The translations under genes were made by a program, and so were the position numbers. Below the pieces are notes generated by a model. That model searched no databases, had not been told where the DNA came from, and saw only the letters and a list, made by a program, of their open reading frames with translations. A DNA stretch of 64,000 nucleotides from Ignavibacteria bacterium (GTDB lineage: Bacteria; Bacteroidota; Ignavibacteria; SZUA-365). The DNA lies in assembly GCA_016720835.1 (NCBI GenBank), contig JADKJW010000002.1, forward strand, positions 1-64,000, read 5' to 3'. Positions 18,267 through 25,577 of this stretch are shown here, in pieces. How positions within the stretch are numbered: position 1 is the first letter of the stretch; each line of letters starts with the position of its first letter.

Positions 18267-18278
18267 TTTGAGTTCAAA
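18267..18278. promoter_or_regulatory. Palindromic candidate operator before marR
   Basis: TTTGA-GT-TCAAA, a perfect 5-bp inverted repeat with a 2-base spacer, 5 bases upstream of the marR ATG. It shares the TTGA/TCAA core with the site before the pirin gene. Confidence 0.45.
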
Positions 18279-18324
18279 ACGAAAACGCGCAAGGTAACGT
18301 TCCATTCTTCATGGTTCAAATGGC

Positions 18325-18376
18325 AATGGGAGGGCGGACATTGACATTGGAGGGCGGACATTGGAGGGCGGACATT
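18325..18376. repeat. Tandem GGAGGGCGGACATTG repeat
   Basis: Three copies of GGAGGGCGGACATTG lie upstream of marR. The copy of ATCGGAATCGGACAAGCGGG at 18402-18421 follows. No gene is seen between marR and the insertion element. Confidence 0.75.
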
Positions 18377-18401
18377 CGTATCCGTCATTTTTTTTGCTCA
18401 C

Positions 18402-18421
18402 ATCGGAATCGGACAAGCGGG
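18402..18421. repeat. Word repeat ATCGGAATCGGACAAGCGGG, copy 2
   Basis: Identical over 20 bases to the copy at 7889-7909. Confidence 0.8.
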
Positions 18422-18452
18422 GATTTCGAATTTTGGATTTCCGATTTCGGAT
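18420..18452. repeat. Family A repeat, left flank of the IS4 derivative
   Basis: A chain of GGATTTCGAATTTTGG and GATTTCCGATTTCGGAT words. Its last nine bases, ATTTCGGAT, are duplicated on the other side of the element at 19100-19108. Confidence 0.85.
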
Positions 18453-19099
18453 CAGTACTGTCCGGCTGAACGATTTTCAATACCGCATAACATGTTGACT
18501 CCAGCAGAGATACGATCGTTTTTCATTGTTTTCGATTTCAATTGTTTCGGTCGAATTCGCCATGGGTGCGATGTTCCTCCAATACGCTGTTGGAAGGAAT
18601 CCGCTCATGCACGATGGCCGTCTCGTCTTTTCGCAGTTGCTCGATTTTTTCCCCAGGCGCGAGTTCAACAAATGCGTCCGTCGATACAGGGGCAATCTTC
18701 GCGTGCGCGGGTTCCCGTGTTACTCGCAGTTCCTCGTGATGGCCTTCGCGCAACTGACTGGCAGCGAGAGTCTGCGCGATATCGAGAGGTGTTTGCGAGC
18801 GATGGGGCCCAAGCTCTATCATGCGGGACTGCGGCGTACGATCTCGCGTTCGACGCTGGCCGATGCAAACATGCAACGCGACTGGCGTATCTACGCCGAC
18901 TTCGCGCAGCACCTCATTGCCACCGCACGCGACCTCTACTCCGACGAACCGTTCAGACTCGAACTCGAGAAAACAGTCCATGCACTCGACTCGACGACGA
19001 TCGATCTGTGCTTGTCGTTGTTTCCGTGGGCCTTCTTTCGAAGGCACAAAGGTGCTATCAAGCTGCATACGATCAGCGACATGTAGCCGGACAGTACTG
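18453..19099 (+). mobile_element. Internally deleted IS4-type element (647 bp) with intact ends
   Basis: Perfect 15-bp terminal inverted repeats (CAGTACTGTCCGGCT at 18453-18467 and its complement at 19085-19099) are flanked by a 9-bp direct repeat ATTTCGGAT (18444-18452 and 19100-19108), within the 9-12 bp target duplication range of the IS4 group. Full-length relatives are about 1.3-1.4 kb with a transposase near 380 residues. Here only the first part of the transposase remains and the right end follows directly, so this is a non-autonomous, MITE-like derivative that could be mobilised by an intact copy elsewhere. Confidence 0.88.
18526..19086 (+). pseudogene. Truncated IS4-family transposase (DUF4372 N-terminus)
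   Basis: The open frame begins at a TTG (18526), but alignment with known family members suggests translation from the ATG at 18607 (MHDGRLVFSQLLDF), giving 159 residues. The DUF4372 region is well preserved (REFNKCVRRYRGN, MAFAQLTGSESLRDIE, ISRSTLADANMQRDWRIYADFAQ). The first DDE catalytic block HALDSTTIDLCLSLFPWA follows. The sequence stops right after GAIKLHT, where a full transposase has more than 200 further residues carrying the second Asp and the Glu. The stop codon TAG overlaps the right inverted repeat. It cannot be catalytically active alone. Confidence 0.88.
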
Positions 19100-19221
19100 A
19101 TTTCGGATTGAAGATCCGGAGACGTTCATCCATTATCCGGCCGGGCGAAGTCGAGGCATGGCCTCCGCCTCCGCGCGTGCTCCGCGCCTCATGATGCGAT
19201 TCACACACGCAACCGTGTTCG

Positions 19222-19509
19222 TCAGGATTCTTGCGCCCTATGAATAATTGCCTGAAATGCGATGGCGAGCAACGTGATTTCCTTTGCCGAGATGAGGATG
19301 GTGAGCGGCACATGGGGAGAATGCGTGAGCGTCACGGCATGGCATCCTGAGAGCTTCCCGCCGAGGGCGTGAAGTTTGAGCGCGGGATGAAACGGATCGC
19401 GCCGGAGCGTATCGAGCAGCGCAGTGAAACGCGGACGCAATTCGGGATGCCGGTCGAGAAACTTCCGCGCCTGGCGCAGGAAGCCCGGTGGAGCGATGAG
19501 CGTGAACAT
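19222..19509 (-). CDS. RelE/ParE-superfamily toxin of a type II TA pair
   Basis: 95 residues from the ATG at 19507-19509, which overlaps the antitoxin stop as TGATG; a GTG three bases upstream is also possible. The small basic protein has the order typical of RelE/YafQ folds: N-terminal helices FLRQARKFLDRHPELRPRFTALLDTL, then strands in KLHALGGKLSGCHAVTLTHS and ITLLAIAF. Such toxins cleave mRNA at the ribosome or, in the ParE branch, poison gyrase; the catalytic residues here are not clear enough to choose. Overlap with a Phd/YefM-like gene upstream makes the pair convincing. Confidence 0.75.
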   Translation of the reverse strand: MFTLIAPPGFLRQARKFLDRHPELRPRFTALLDTLRRDPFHPALKLHALGGKLSGCHAVTLTHSPHVPLTILISAKEITLLAIAFQAIIHRAQES

Positions 19510-19781
19510 CACTCCGCGGGGAGTTCGTCGATGGCGCGCAGCACCTCCGCGGCATTCTTGAAGCGCCGTCCCTTGCCGCGTTTCACTTCTTCAAGCGAGG
19601 CACGCACCCGCTCCAACGCTGCATGCTCTTCAGCCAGCAGCAACTCCTGGTAGCGCTCCTCCGACACCACGACGTATTGCGCGCGATTATTCCTGATGAC
19701 ATGGACGTCGCCATTCTCCAGCAACGCATCGACGGCGGTGATTCCGCGTCGCTTGATTTCCTGTGCGGGGATAGCATTCAC
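19509..19781 (-). CDS. Phd/YefM-type antitoxin
   Basis: 90 residues starting at the GTG at 19779-19781 (MNAIPAQEIK), placed 8 bases after a strong AAAGGAG; the longer frame upstream has no such site. The N-terminal half is the Phd/YefM DNA-binding fold (IPAQEIKRRGITAVDALLENGDVHVIRNNRAQYVVVSEERYQELL-like pattern, about 3-50). The C-terminal half is a charged helix (EEHAALERVRASLEEVKRG) expected to wrap the toxin. The toxin start overlaps this gene's stop, the usual arrangement of autoregulated TA operons. It lies 400 bases from the IS4 derivative. Confidence 0.78.
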   Translation of the reverse strand: MNAIPAQEIKRRGITAVDALLENGDVHVIRNNRAQYVVVSEERYQELLLAEEHAALERVRASLEEVKRGKGRRFKNAAEVLRAIDELPAE

Positions 19782-19967
19782 TTTTCGTGCTCCTTTCAGT
19801 ACTGTTTTCAGTGCCAAATTACGACGCACGCATCAGGAAAACAAGAGGGATCCGAAGGAGTGGTTCTGCGTCGCTCCTCGCAGTGCTGTGTGCGGGCGAC
19901 CGCACGGAATCGCCGCGGATGCTGCTGGAAAAATGATCCGCGGACCCTGATCCTTGAATGATAGCAA

Positions 19968-22301
19968 TCAATACATCCTTACGATGCGAAACCCCCAAGT
20001 CCTATACCGGTTGCTGGGGAAGCCGAGGCCTCCGTCGCGGTAGGCCGAACTGCATTGGTACATTGGGTGGCCCCAAGACCCGCCCCGGACAACACGGCAG
20101 GAACCCGTTGCCGGGCCACGCGGATCCGTGACTGGGTTGGCCGTGTAATACGTACCTGAGTACCAATCCCAGCACCACTCAGCCACGTTTCCGTGCATGT
20201 CAAACAACCCGAACGCGTTCGGCTCTTTCAAACCCACATTATGGGTTTTACCCCCAGAGTTCATCTCGAACCACCCGGCACGATCGAGCAGAGAATCGAG
20301 GTCTGTTACGCTTCGTGTCATATTTCCCGTATGGTAATCGGTCTCTGTCCCTGCCCGGCAGGCGTACTCCCACTCCGCTTCTGTGGGAAGGCGATAGCCG
20401 TTTGCCGCGAAGTCGCAGGCAATGGCCGTTCCGCTTCCCGTATAACACGTGTCGAGTCCTTCCTGCTTCGACACGCTGTTGCAAAACGCCACAGCGTCGT
20501 ACCAGCTCACCTGCTCGACGGGCAGACTGTCGCCTCTGAAAGCACTCGGCGTACTGCCCATCACCATAGTCCACTGCTGCTGCGTCACTTCCGTACGACT
20601 CATCAGGAAGGAACGTGTAATGGTCACATCGTGAACCGGACGTTCATCGGAGTAGACTCCATTTCCAGTGATATCTCCCATCCTGAAAGTCCCGGCCGGG
20701 ATCACCGCCATGCCTCCGGCGAAGCTCGGCCGCGTCTGTGCGGAGGCACGCAGCAGGCAGCTGTCGCTCGGCGTCGCGGGCACGCGCCACAGATAGCGCA
20801 AGCCTGTGGCCGTGTCTGTGATGGACCGCCATGGTGTCAACACGCTCGTCCTGTACTCCAGCTTCACCTTCTCCTCCGGCATCACGCCTTCCCAGGTCAG
20901 GAGTTCGTCGCTCCCCGCCACGAACATCTCGCCGCCGTTCGGGCGCATCACCGTGATCTTCGCGTGCGATGCGATTTTCCCCAGGTAGCCGCCTTCGGCA
21001 TACAGGGTGTTGCCTGCGCATGCGTCACCGACAAGCGTGAACACGCAAAATGCGTATGCGGAATCCGGCGGCGCGAATTCCACCGTCAGCGTCCGGCTCT
21101 GGCCCGCGCCAATTGTAAACGGTGGAGCGGTGCCGCCGTAGTCCGTGATCCGAAATCTTGCATCGCTGCTCTTCACGCTGTCCACGCGCGCGGAGTTCCC
21201 CTGTGCGGTGAGTTGGAGCGTCAGGGTCGGTCTTGAGGGAAAAGCGACGTTTCCAAAATGAAGCGAGCGCGAAGGTGTGCACACAATCTGCGGCAAGGCG
21301 CCCGTTGGGACCGTGTAGGTGCGCGTCTCGCTCGCGCCGATGGAGGGCAAGGAGACAACGAGAGCGGGCGAGTGGCCGCAGCCGTCGCTCGTCCATTCCA
21401 ACTCGCAGGGTGAGCCGCCCTGCGCCGTGTGCAGAATGCGCAGGTAGACAGCCACGGCGTCGGCTTCCGTCTTCACATTCTCGAAGCATTGTCCTCCCGA
21501 CCGCGAGCAAATCTCCTTCAGCTCCCGCGGCGCCCTCATGCCGAATATCACGGCGTACACCGCGACGCCCTGCCGCAGCGCCTCCGCAACGATCGCGTCC
21601 TGCACCGGAACGGTATTGGGTTGGCCGTCGGAGAGGAACACGATGATTTTCCTTATCGGTAACGCGCGCTTCGAGACCTCGAGGCTGCCCGCCGGAGGAT
21701 GGAGCAGCGCATTGTCGTAATCCGTCCCGCCATCCGCGCGCAGCGCCGCGACGGCATCGAGAAGCTCCTGCCGCCTCGCCGGGCTGCCGATGAAATCCTT
21801 GTTCAGGTACGCACGCTGATTGAATGTGGTGATGGCGCATTCGGATGCGCCCAGTTGCAGCGCGTTGATCCATGCCTTCGCCGCGGCTTTGGCCACAAGG
21901 ATGCCGTCTCCCGACATCGAGCCGGAGGCGTCGATCGTCAGCACCGAGGATATCGGACGCGGCGGCGCTGTCGGCGGACAGGACACACGCGTCACGGTCC
22001 GCGCAAGGCCGTCTTCCATCACCAGGACATCGCCAGGCGCATTCACCGCGATCCGATTTCCCGCAGCATCGAACGCGTAGAATTGCGCCTTGACTTTCGG
22101 GAACGCCGACGCATCCACATTGAATACGGAGAGCGACTGCGCCGGGAGGATGTGCATCGTGAACAGCGACATCGTGAACAGCGCCATGGAAGCCGTGACG
22201 CTCCGGGATATGATGCTCTTTCCCGCCCGACGTCTGGACGTCAGGTTTCGTACCATGCAGCTACCAGGATGTCTTCCCGAGGATGTGATTGAATTTTTCA
22301 T
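19968..22301 (-). CDS. Secreted VWA / ASH-like / FGE-sulfatase domain protein
   Basis: 777 residues. The ATG at 22299-22301 overlaps the upstream cargo stop as ATGA, so I keep this start although the hydrophobic signal-like run comes late (about 36-56, ending HILPAQS). The von Willebrand A domain spans about 118-300 with the MIDAS DASGSMS at 124-130 and SDGQPNT. An ASH/choice-of-anchor-D-like strand region follows (LHFGNVAF...LTVEFAPPDSA), then an Ig-like segment (ITVMRPNGGEMFVAGS). Residues from about 530 to the end form a formylglycine-generating-enzyme/SUMF1 fold (AVIPAGTFRMGD, RLPTEAEWEYACRAG, DMHGNVAEWCWDWY, VVRGGSWG). Most bacterial FGE-fold proteins of this kind are not true sulfatase activators, so function is open. 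No sulfatase is nearby. Confidence 0.85.
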   Translation of the reverse strand: MKNSITSSGRHPGSCMVRNLTSRRRAGKSIISRSVTASMALFTMSLFTMHILPAQSLSVFNVDASAFPKVKAQFYAFDAAGNRIAVNAPGDVLVMEDGLARTVTRVSCPPTAPPRPISSVLTIDASGSMSGDGILVAKAAAKAWINALQLGASECAITTFNQRAYLNKDFIGSPARRQELLDAVAALRADGGTDYDNALLHPPAGSLEVSKRALPIRKIIVFLSDGQPNTVPVQDAIVAEALRQGVAVYAVIFGMRAPRELKEICSRSGGQCFENVKTEADAVAVYLRILHTAQGGSPCELEWTSDGCGHSPALVVSLPSIGASETRTYTVPTGALPQIVCTPSRSLHFGNVAFPSRPTLTLQLTAQGNSARVDSVKSSDARFRITDYGGTAPPFTIGAGQSRTLTVEFAPPDSAYAFCVFTLVGDACAGNTLYAEGGYLGKIASHAKITVMRPNGGEMFVAGSDELLTWEGVMPEEKVKLEYRTSVLTPWRSITDTATGLRYLWRVPATPSDSCLLRASAQTRPSFAGGMAVIPAGTFRMGDITGNGVYSDERPVHDVTITRSFLMSRTEVTQQQWTMVMGSTPSAFRGDSLPVEQVSWYDAVAFCNSVSKQEGLDTCYTGSGTAIACDFAANGYRLPTEAEWEYACRAGTETDYHTGNMTRSVTDLDSLLDRAGWFEMNSGGKTHNVGLKEPNAFGLFDMHGNVAEWCWDWYSGTYYTANPVTDPRGPATGSCRVVRGGSWGHPMYQCSSAYRDGGLGFPSNRYRTWGFRIVRMY

Positions 22302-23734
22302 TTCACCACTTCCATCAATCTGAACAGCCTCTCCGTCGGCATCTGCAGGACCATGACGTACGTTCCCGACGCAAGATCGGAGGCATCGAAGGCAACGGCA
22401 TATCGTCCCGGCGGGACCATGCCATCCACGAGGGTCGACACGGTTCGCCCCAGCAGGTCCATCACAACGAGCCGCAGTGGAGCGTTCTCGATCACTTCAT
22501 ACTCGATGACCGTGGACGCATTGAATGGATTGGGCCGGTTCTGAGACAGACCCGATGTTCCGGTCGCCTGAAACAGGCGCGACCCGCCTTCGCGGCAGAC
22601 GTCGCTGAGGAGGAAGTACCCGGGGGCTTCCGTCAACGCCACCTTCCCGCCGAACGCATAGGAATGTTCGAGCTGCAGCGGCGTGCCGTCCGCATCGCCC
22701 AGCATCGCGATGAACTGCAGTGTCGCGACGATCCCTTTCGCATCGGGAAGGGTCGGAATATTCTCCAGCACGATCGTGCGCTCGTTGTTTGCGATGCTCC
22801 CCTTCGGCGTGTTTCCGAAAGGCGACAGCAGGGATGCGTTGAAGCGCAGCTCGGTCTGAATCCCGATTGCGCCACTCAGCGTCACATCCTGCGTGTTGCG
22901 AAGGTACAGCGGAACTTCCACCAATTCTCCGGCGCTGGCCCGGATGGTATCCAGCATCAGCGTGGCGGCGCCTTCTATGCCAAGGCCTTCCCCGAACAAC
23001 TCCACCACCGCGGGCGAACCCGGGCCGCCATGATGGAAAGCGAGGCGTCCGCTCGTTCGTCCAGGGAGCGTGGGAGAGAAGCGCAATCGCATGCTGCGGG
23101 ACTCTCCCGGCGCGAGCGAAAAAGCACCGCCGCCCGTCTGTACGGAAAACTGCGCAAGGTCGGGCCCGAGTTGCTGGGTTCCCGAAACAGTCAGCGTCCC
23201 GCCGCCCGCGTTCCGTATGACGGCGGTTATGGTCGTGTCCTTCGACGCGTTGACTTTCACTTTCCCGAAATCGACCATCGGAATCCCGATCTCGATCTGC
23301 GGCAGGACACCTTCGCCTCGAATGCCGCGCGTGAGCGTGTCCGCCTGCGTGAAAATCTTCACCGAGGCAATCTTCACTCCGGCAGTCCGGGCGTTGAATC
23401 GAAACTCCACCGCCTGCGTGGCGCCCCGTGGTATCGCGAAAGGCGGGAGGCCGGAAGCGAGCGCGAACGAGCCTGCGTCCGATCCGGTGAAAAAGATGGA
23501 ATCGATACGGATCGCGACCGATCCGGTGTTTGTCAGATACGCCGTGATCACCGAATCCTTCGCGGTGCCCACCAGGACCCGGCCCATGTCGACATCCACC
23601 GCCGCCGCTGTCGGCATGACGATGCGCCACGTGGAATCGGACACATCCTGTACCTGCGCGAGACCGCGCTGCGATCCGGAGAGAAAAACGACGAACGCAA
23701 GGAAGACGGAACGTGCGAAAGCACTCTTTCTCAT
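22298..23734 (-). CDS. Secreted ASH/cohesin-like protein with T9SS sorting tail
   Basis: 478 residues from the ATG at 23732-23734 (MRKSAFARSV), a Sec signal ending GLAQ. Two choice-of-anchor-D/ASH-like beta domains are visible, with the signature spacing VDVDMGRVLVGTAKDSVITAYLTNTGS and VDFGKVKVNASKDTTITAVIRNAGGG. A cohesin-like region (ASAGELVEVPLYLRNTQDVTLSG...IQTELRFNASLL) follows. The last 85 residues (LSQNRPNPFNASTVIEYEV...LMEVVK) are a T9SS sorting domain. It is translationally coupled to the VWA/FGE gene downstream, so the two probably work as a surface pair, but no partner or ligand is recognisable. Confidence 0.85.
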   Translation of the reverse strand: MRKSAFARSVFLAFVVFLSGSQRGLAQVQDVSDSTWRIVMPTAAAVDVDMGRVLVGTAKDSVITAYLTNTGSVAIRIDSIFFTGSDAGSFALASGLPPFAIPRGATQAVEFRFNARTAGVKIASVKIFTQADTLTRGIRGEGVLPQIEIGIPMVDFGKVKVNASKDTTITAVIRNAGGGTLTVSGTQQLGPDLAQFSVQTGGGAFSLAPGESRSMRLRFSPTLPGRTSGRLAFHHGGPGSPAVVELFGEGLGIEGAATLMLDTIRASAGELVEVPLYLRNTQDVTLSGAIGIQTELRFNASLLSPFGNTPKGSIANNERTIVLENIPTLPDAKGIVATLQFIAMLGDADGTPLQLEHSYAFGGKVALTEAPGYFLLSDVCREGGSRLFQATGTSGLSQNRPNPFNASTVIEYEVIENAPLRLVVMDLLGRTVSTLVDGMVPPGRYAVAFDASDLASGTYVMVLQMPTERLFRLMEVVK

Positions 23735-23907
23735 ATGTGCTCCTTGGTCAGGATCGAGCCGGTCTTTGCGCGTCTTCAGAAATCGAACGGAAGAAGGCGT
23801 ACCCTCGTCGAGCCTCAACCGGTTTCATGCGACAATGTATGCAGGCGTCAGGCGAGCGTCAAGTGCGGCCTGATGCGATACGGCATATCGATCGCCGCGG
23901 GGATACA

Positions 23908-23941
23908 TCTCTCCTCCTCCCTACTCCCTCCTCCCCACTCA
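23908..23941. repeat. Pyrimidine tract of CTCCCTACTCC words
   Basis: A run of CTCCTCCCTACTCCCTCC words overlapping the end of the lipoprotein gene at 23939. The same word occurs inside the inverted repeat at 7953-8015. Confidence 0.7.
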
Positions 23942-24802
23942 TTTCTTTCGGAATTCCACGTCCGCCTTGAACTCCACCGCATCCCCGTTGACCGTCACGC
24001 TGCTGCGCTGCGTCGAGAGCAGGTAGGGCACGAACTGCAGCTTGCTGTCGCCGAACGTGGAGGCGGGAACGGGAAACGGGATCTCGCTGCGCAGCGCGAC
24101 GGGCACGGCGAGCGGCTTGATCAGATCTGTGAGCTGCAGCGGGATATCCTCCCGCCAGGGGATGCTCCACTCGAGGAGCTTCACGGAGAACTTCGCCTTG
24201 AGTGCCAGTTGCTTGGGCACGGGACGGAGAATCACGGTGCCGGTATCGGTCAAGCGCACGTCGAAGGTGATGCGCTCGCTCAGCGTCAGCTCGATGTCGG
24301 GCGAGGCGCCCGCGGGCACGCCGGTGTAGCGGCCGGACGCGCGGATCTTCCCTCCGCCGTCGATCTCGAGCAGCGCGTCGAGCCGGTTGTTGGCGAAGCG
24401 CTCGAATCGGAAGGTGCGGAGGTTCAGCACGACGTTGCCCGTGTCGATGTCGAGCAGATTCGTGTAGCGGATGCCGAGCACGCTTTTCTCCTCCTTCAGC
24501 AACGGACGCGTCGGCGGAAACGCGATGCGGAGATCGTCCGCGCGCGCATCGGCGAAGGCCTTCAGCATGCGGTTGACCATGGCGCTGCGCACGCGCGTCA
24601 CCACGTCGTATCCCTCGGGAAGGGAGCGCGCGACGGGCGCAATGACGGTCGCGAGCGAATCGAAACGCGCGCGCGAACGCGCGATCACCTCCCGCGATTC
24701 GTCCTTCGTCGGCAGCTCGACAGAAGAACATGCCGCCATTGTCAACGCGGCGACGAGCGGCGGCAGGCAACGCGCAATCAGCGCACGCACGGCCGTGGTC
24801 AT
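23939..24802 (-). CDS. Putative lipoprotein of unknown function
   Basis: 287 residues. The N-terminus MTTAVRALIARCLPPLVAALTMAACSS is a lipoprotein signal with Cys at about 25. The mature part is predicted mixed alpha/beta with a helix (VIARSRARFDSLATVIAPVAR) and a long strand-rich portion (LDIDTGNVVLNLRTFRF, DALLEIDGGGKIRASGRYTG, ITFDVRLTDTGTVILRP). It resembles its upstream neighbour in overall plan (lipobox, helix, repeated amphipathic strands), so the two may be a paralogous or lipid-binding pair, but I cannot align motifs well enough to assert it. The single-base gap to the upstream gene supports co-translation. It is the last gene of a five-gene minus-strand run. Confidence 0.72.
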   Translation of the reverse strand: MTTAVRALIARCLPPLVAALTMAACSSVELPTKDESREVIARSRARFDSLATVIAPVARSLPEGYDVVTRVRSAMVNRMLKAFADARADDLRIAFPPTRPLLKEEKSVLGIRYTNLLDIDTGNVVLNLRTFRFERFANNRLDALLEIDGGGKIRASGRYTGVPAGASPDIELTLSERITFDVRLTDTGTVILRPVPKQLALKAKFSVKLLEWSIPWREDIPLQLTDLIKPLAVPVALRSEIPFPVPASTFGDSKLQFVPYLLSTQRSSVTVNGDAVEFKADVEFRKK

Positions 24803-24803
24803 C

Positions 24804-25577
24804 TCACTTCACCTCCGCCTGCGCGAGGTTCAGCGCGAGCACGGCTTTCTTATCGAAGATCAGGACCTCCTTCATGCGGAGGCGGACACTCATCAGACGC
24901 GCCGGGCTGTCGAGCGTCAGGTTCACCGGACCGCGTATCGGAATGCGCGCCGCGGCGATCGGCAGCGTGTTGGTCACGTCCACCGGATACGTCATGGGCG
25001 GCAGATCCTGGCCGAGGCGCGACACCTTGACCTTGATCACATCGCGGATGATGTCCCCCATCCCGGTGAGCATTCCGCCCGCGCGCACATCCGGCGCGAT
25101 GTTGAACGGCTCGAGCCGCGAGACGAGCGCGTCCTTCTCCATCGAGAACGTGAGCACGCAGTCCATCATGAGTTTCACGTCCACGGACCATGCGGTGCTG
25201 CGGGCGATGAGTCCCAGCGACGCGATGGCGGCGCCGTTCGTGAGCGACACGTCGACCGACGTGATCGTGTAGTCGGTGGACGCGTCGATCCAGCCCTGGC
25301 AGCCGATCACCTGCTTCGCGGCCTTGTTCACCAGGGCGTCGCTGAGCGTGACGAAGATGTCGGCGTCGTCCACTGGTCCCGACGCGAGGCGTGTGGCGAG
25401 CGTTGCCGCGGCATCGCCGCGCACGCGCCACATGGCCGCCTCCCGGGCCTTCTCGAAGCGCTCCGCGTCGATGTTGGCGCCGGCGAAGGTGCGCACGACG
25501 CTGCAACCGCCGGCGGACACGACGAACACGCAGACGGCGATGAGCGCCAGCGCGCGCGCCGCCGCGCTACGACGCAT
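24804..25577 (-). CDS. Putative lipoprotein of unknown function
   Basis: 257 residues from the ATG at 25575-25577 (MRRSAAARAL), overlapping the rsmG end by 11 bases. The lipobox VVSAGGCS places the Cys at about 24. The mature sequence is strand-rich (LTLSDALVNKAAKQVIG-like helix followed by DYTITSVDVSLTNGAAIASLGLIARS, DVKLMMDCVLTFSMEKD). It ends with PVNLTLDSPARLMSVRLRMKEVLIFDKKAVLALNLAQAEVK-type strands, reminiscent of tubular lipid-binding or LptA-like beta folds; that comparison is only by eye. It sits between rsmG and the second lipoprotein gene. Confidence 0.72.
   Translation of the reverse strand: MRRSAAARALALIAVCVFVVSAGGCSVVRTFAGANIDAERFEKAREAAMWRVRGDAAATLATRLASGPVDDADIFVTLSDALVNKAAKQVIGCQGWIDASTDYTITSVDVSLTNGAAIASLGLIARSTAWSVDVKLMMDCVLTFSMEKDALVSRLEPFNIAPDVRAGGMLTGMGDIIRDVIKVKVSRLGQDLPPMTYPVDVTNTLPIAAARIPIRGPVNLTLDSPARLMSVRLRMKEVLIFDKKAVLALNLAQAEVK

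Noticed and set aside
22289..25030. A 913-codon plus-strand open frame opposite the ASH cargo and lipoprotein genes
   Set aside because: It is antisense to three genes with signal peptides and recognisable domains; its translation is Arg/His/Gly-rich without motifs, typical of GC-rich shadow frames.
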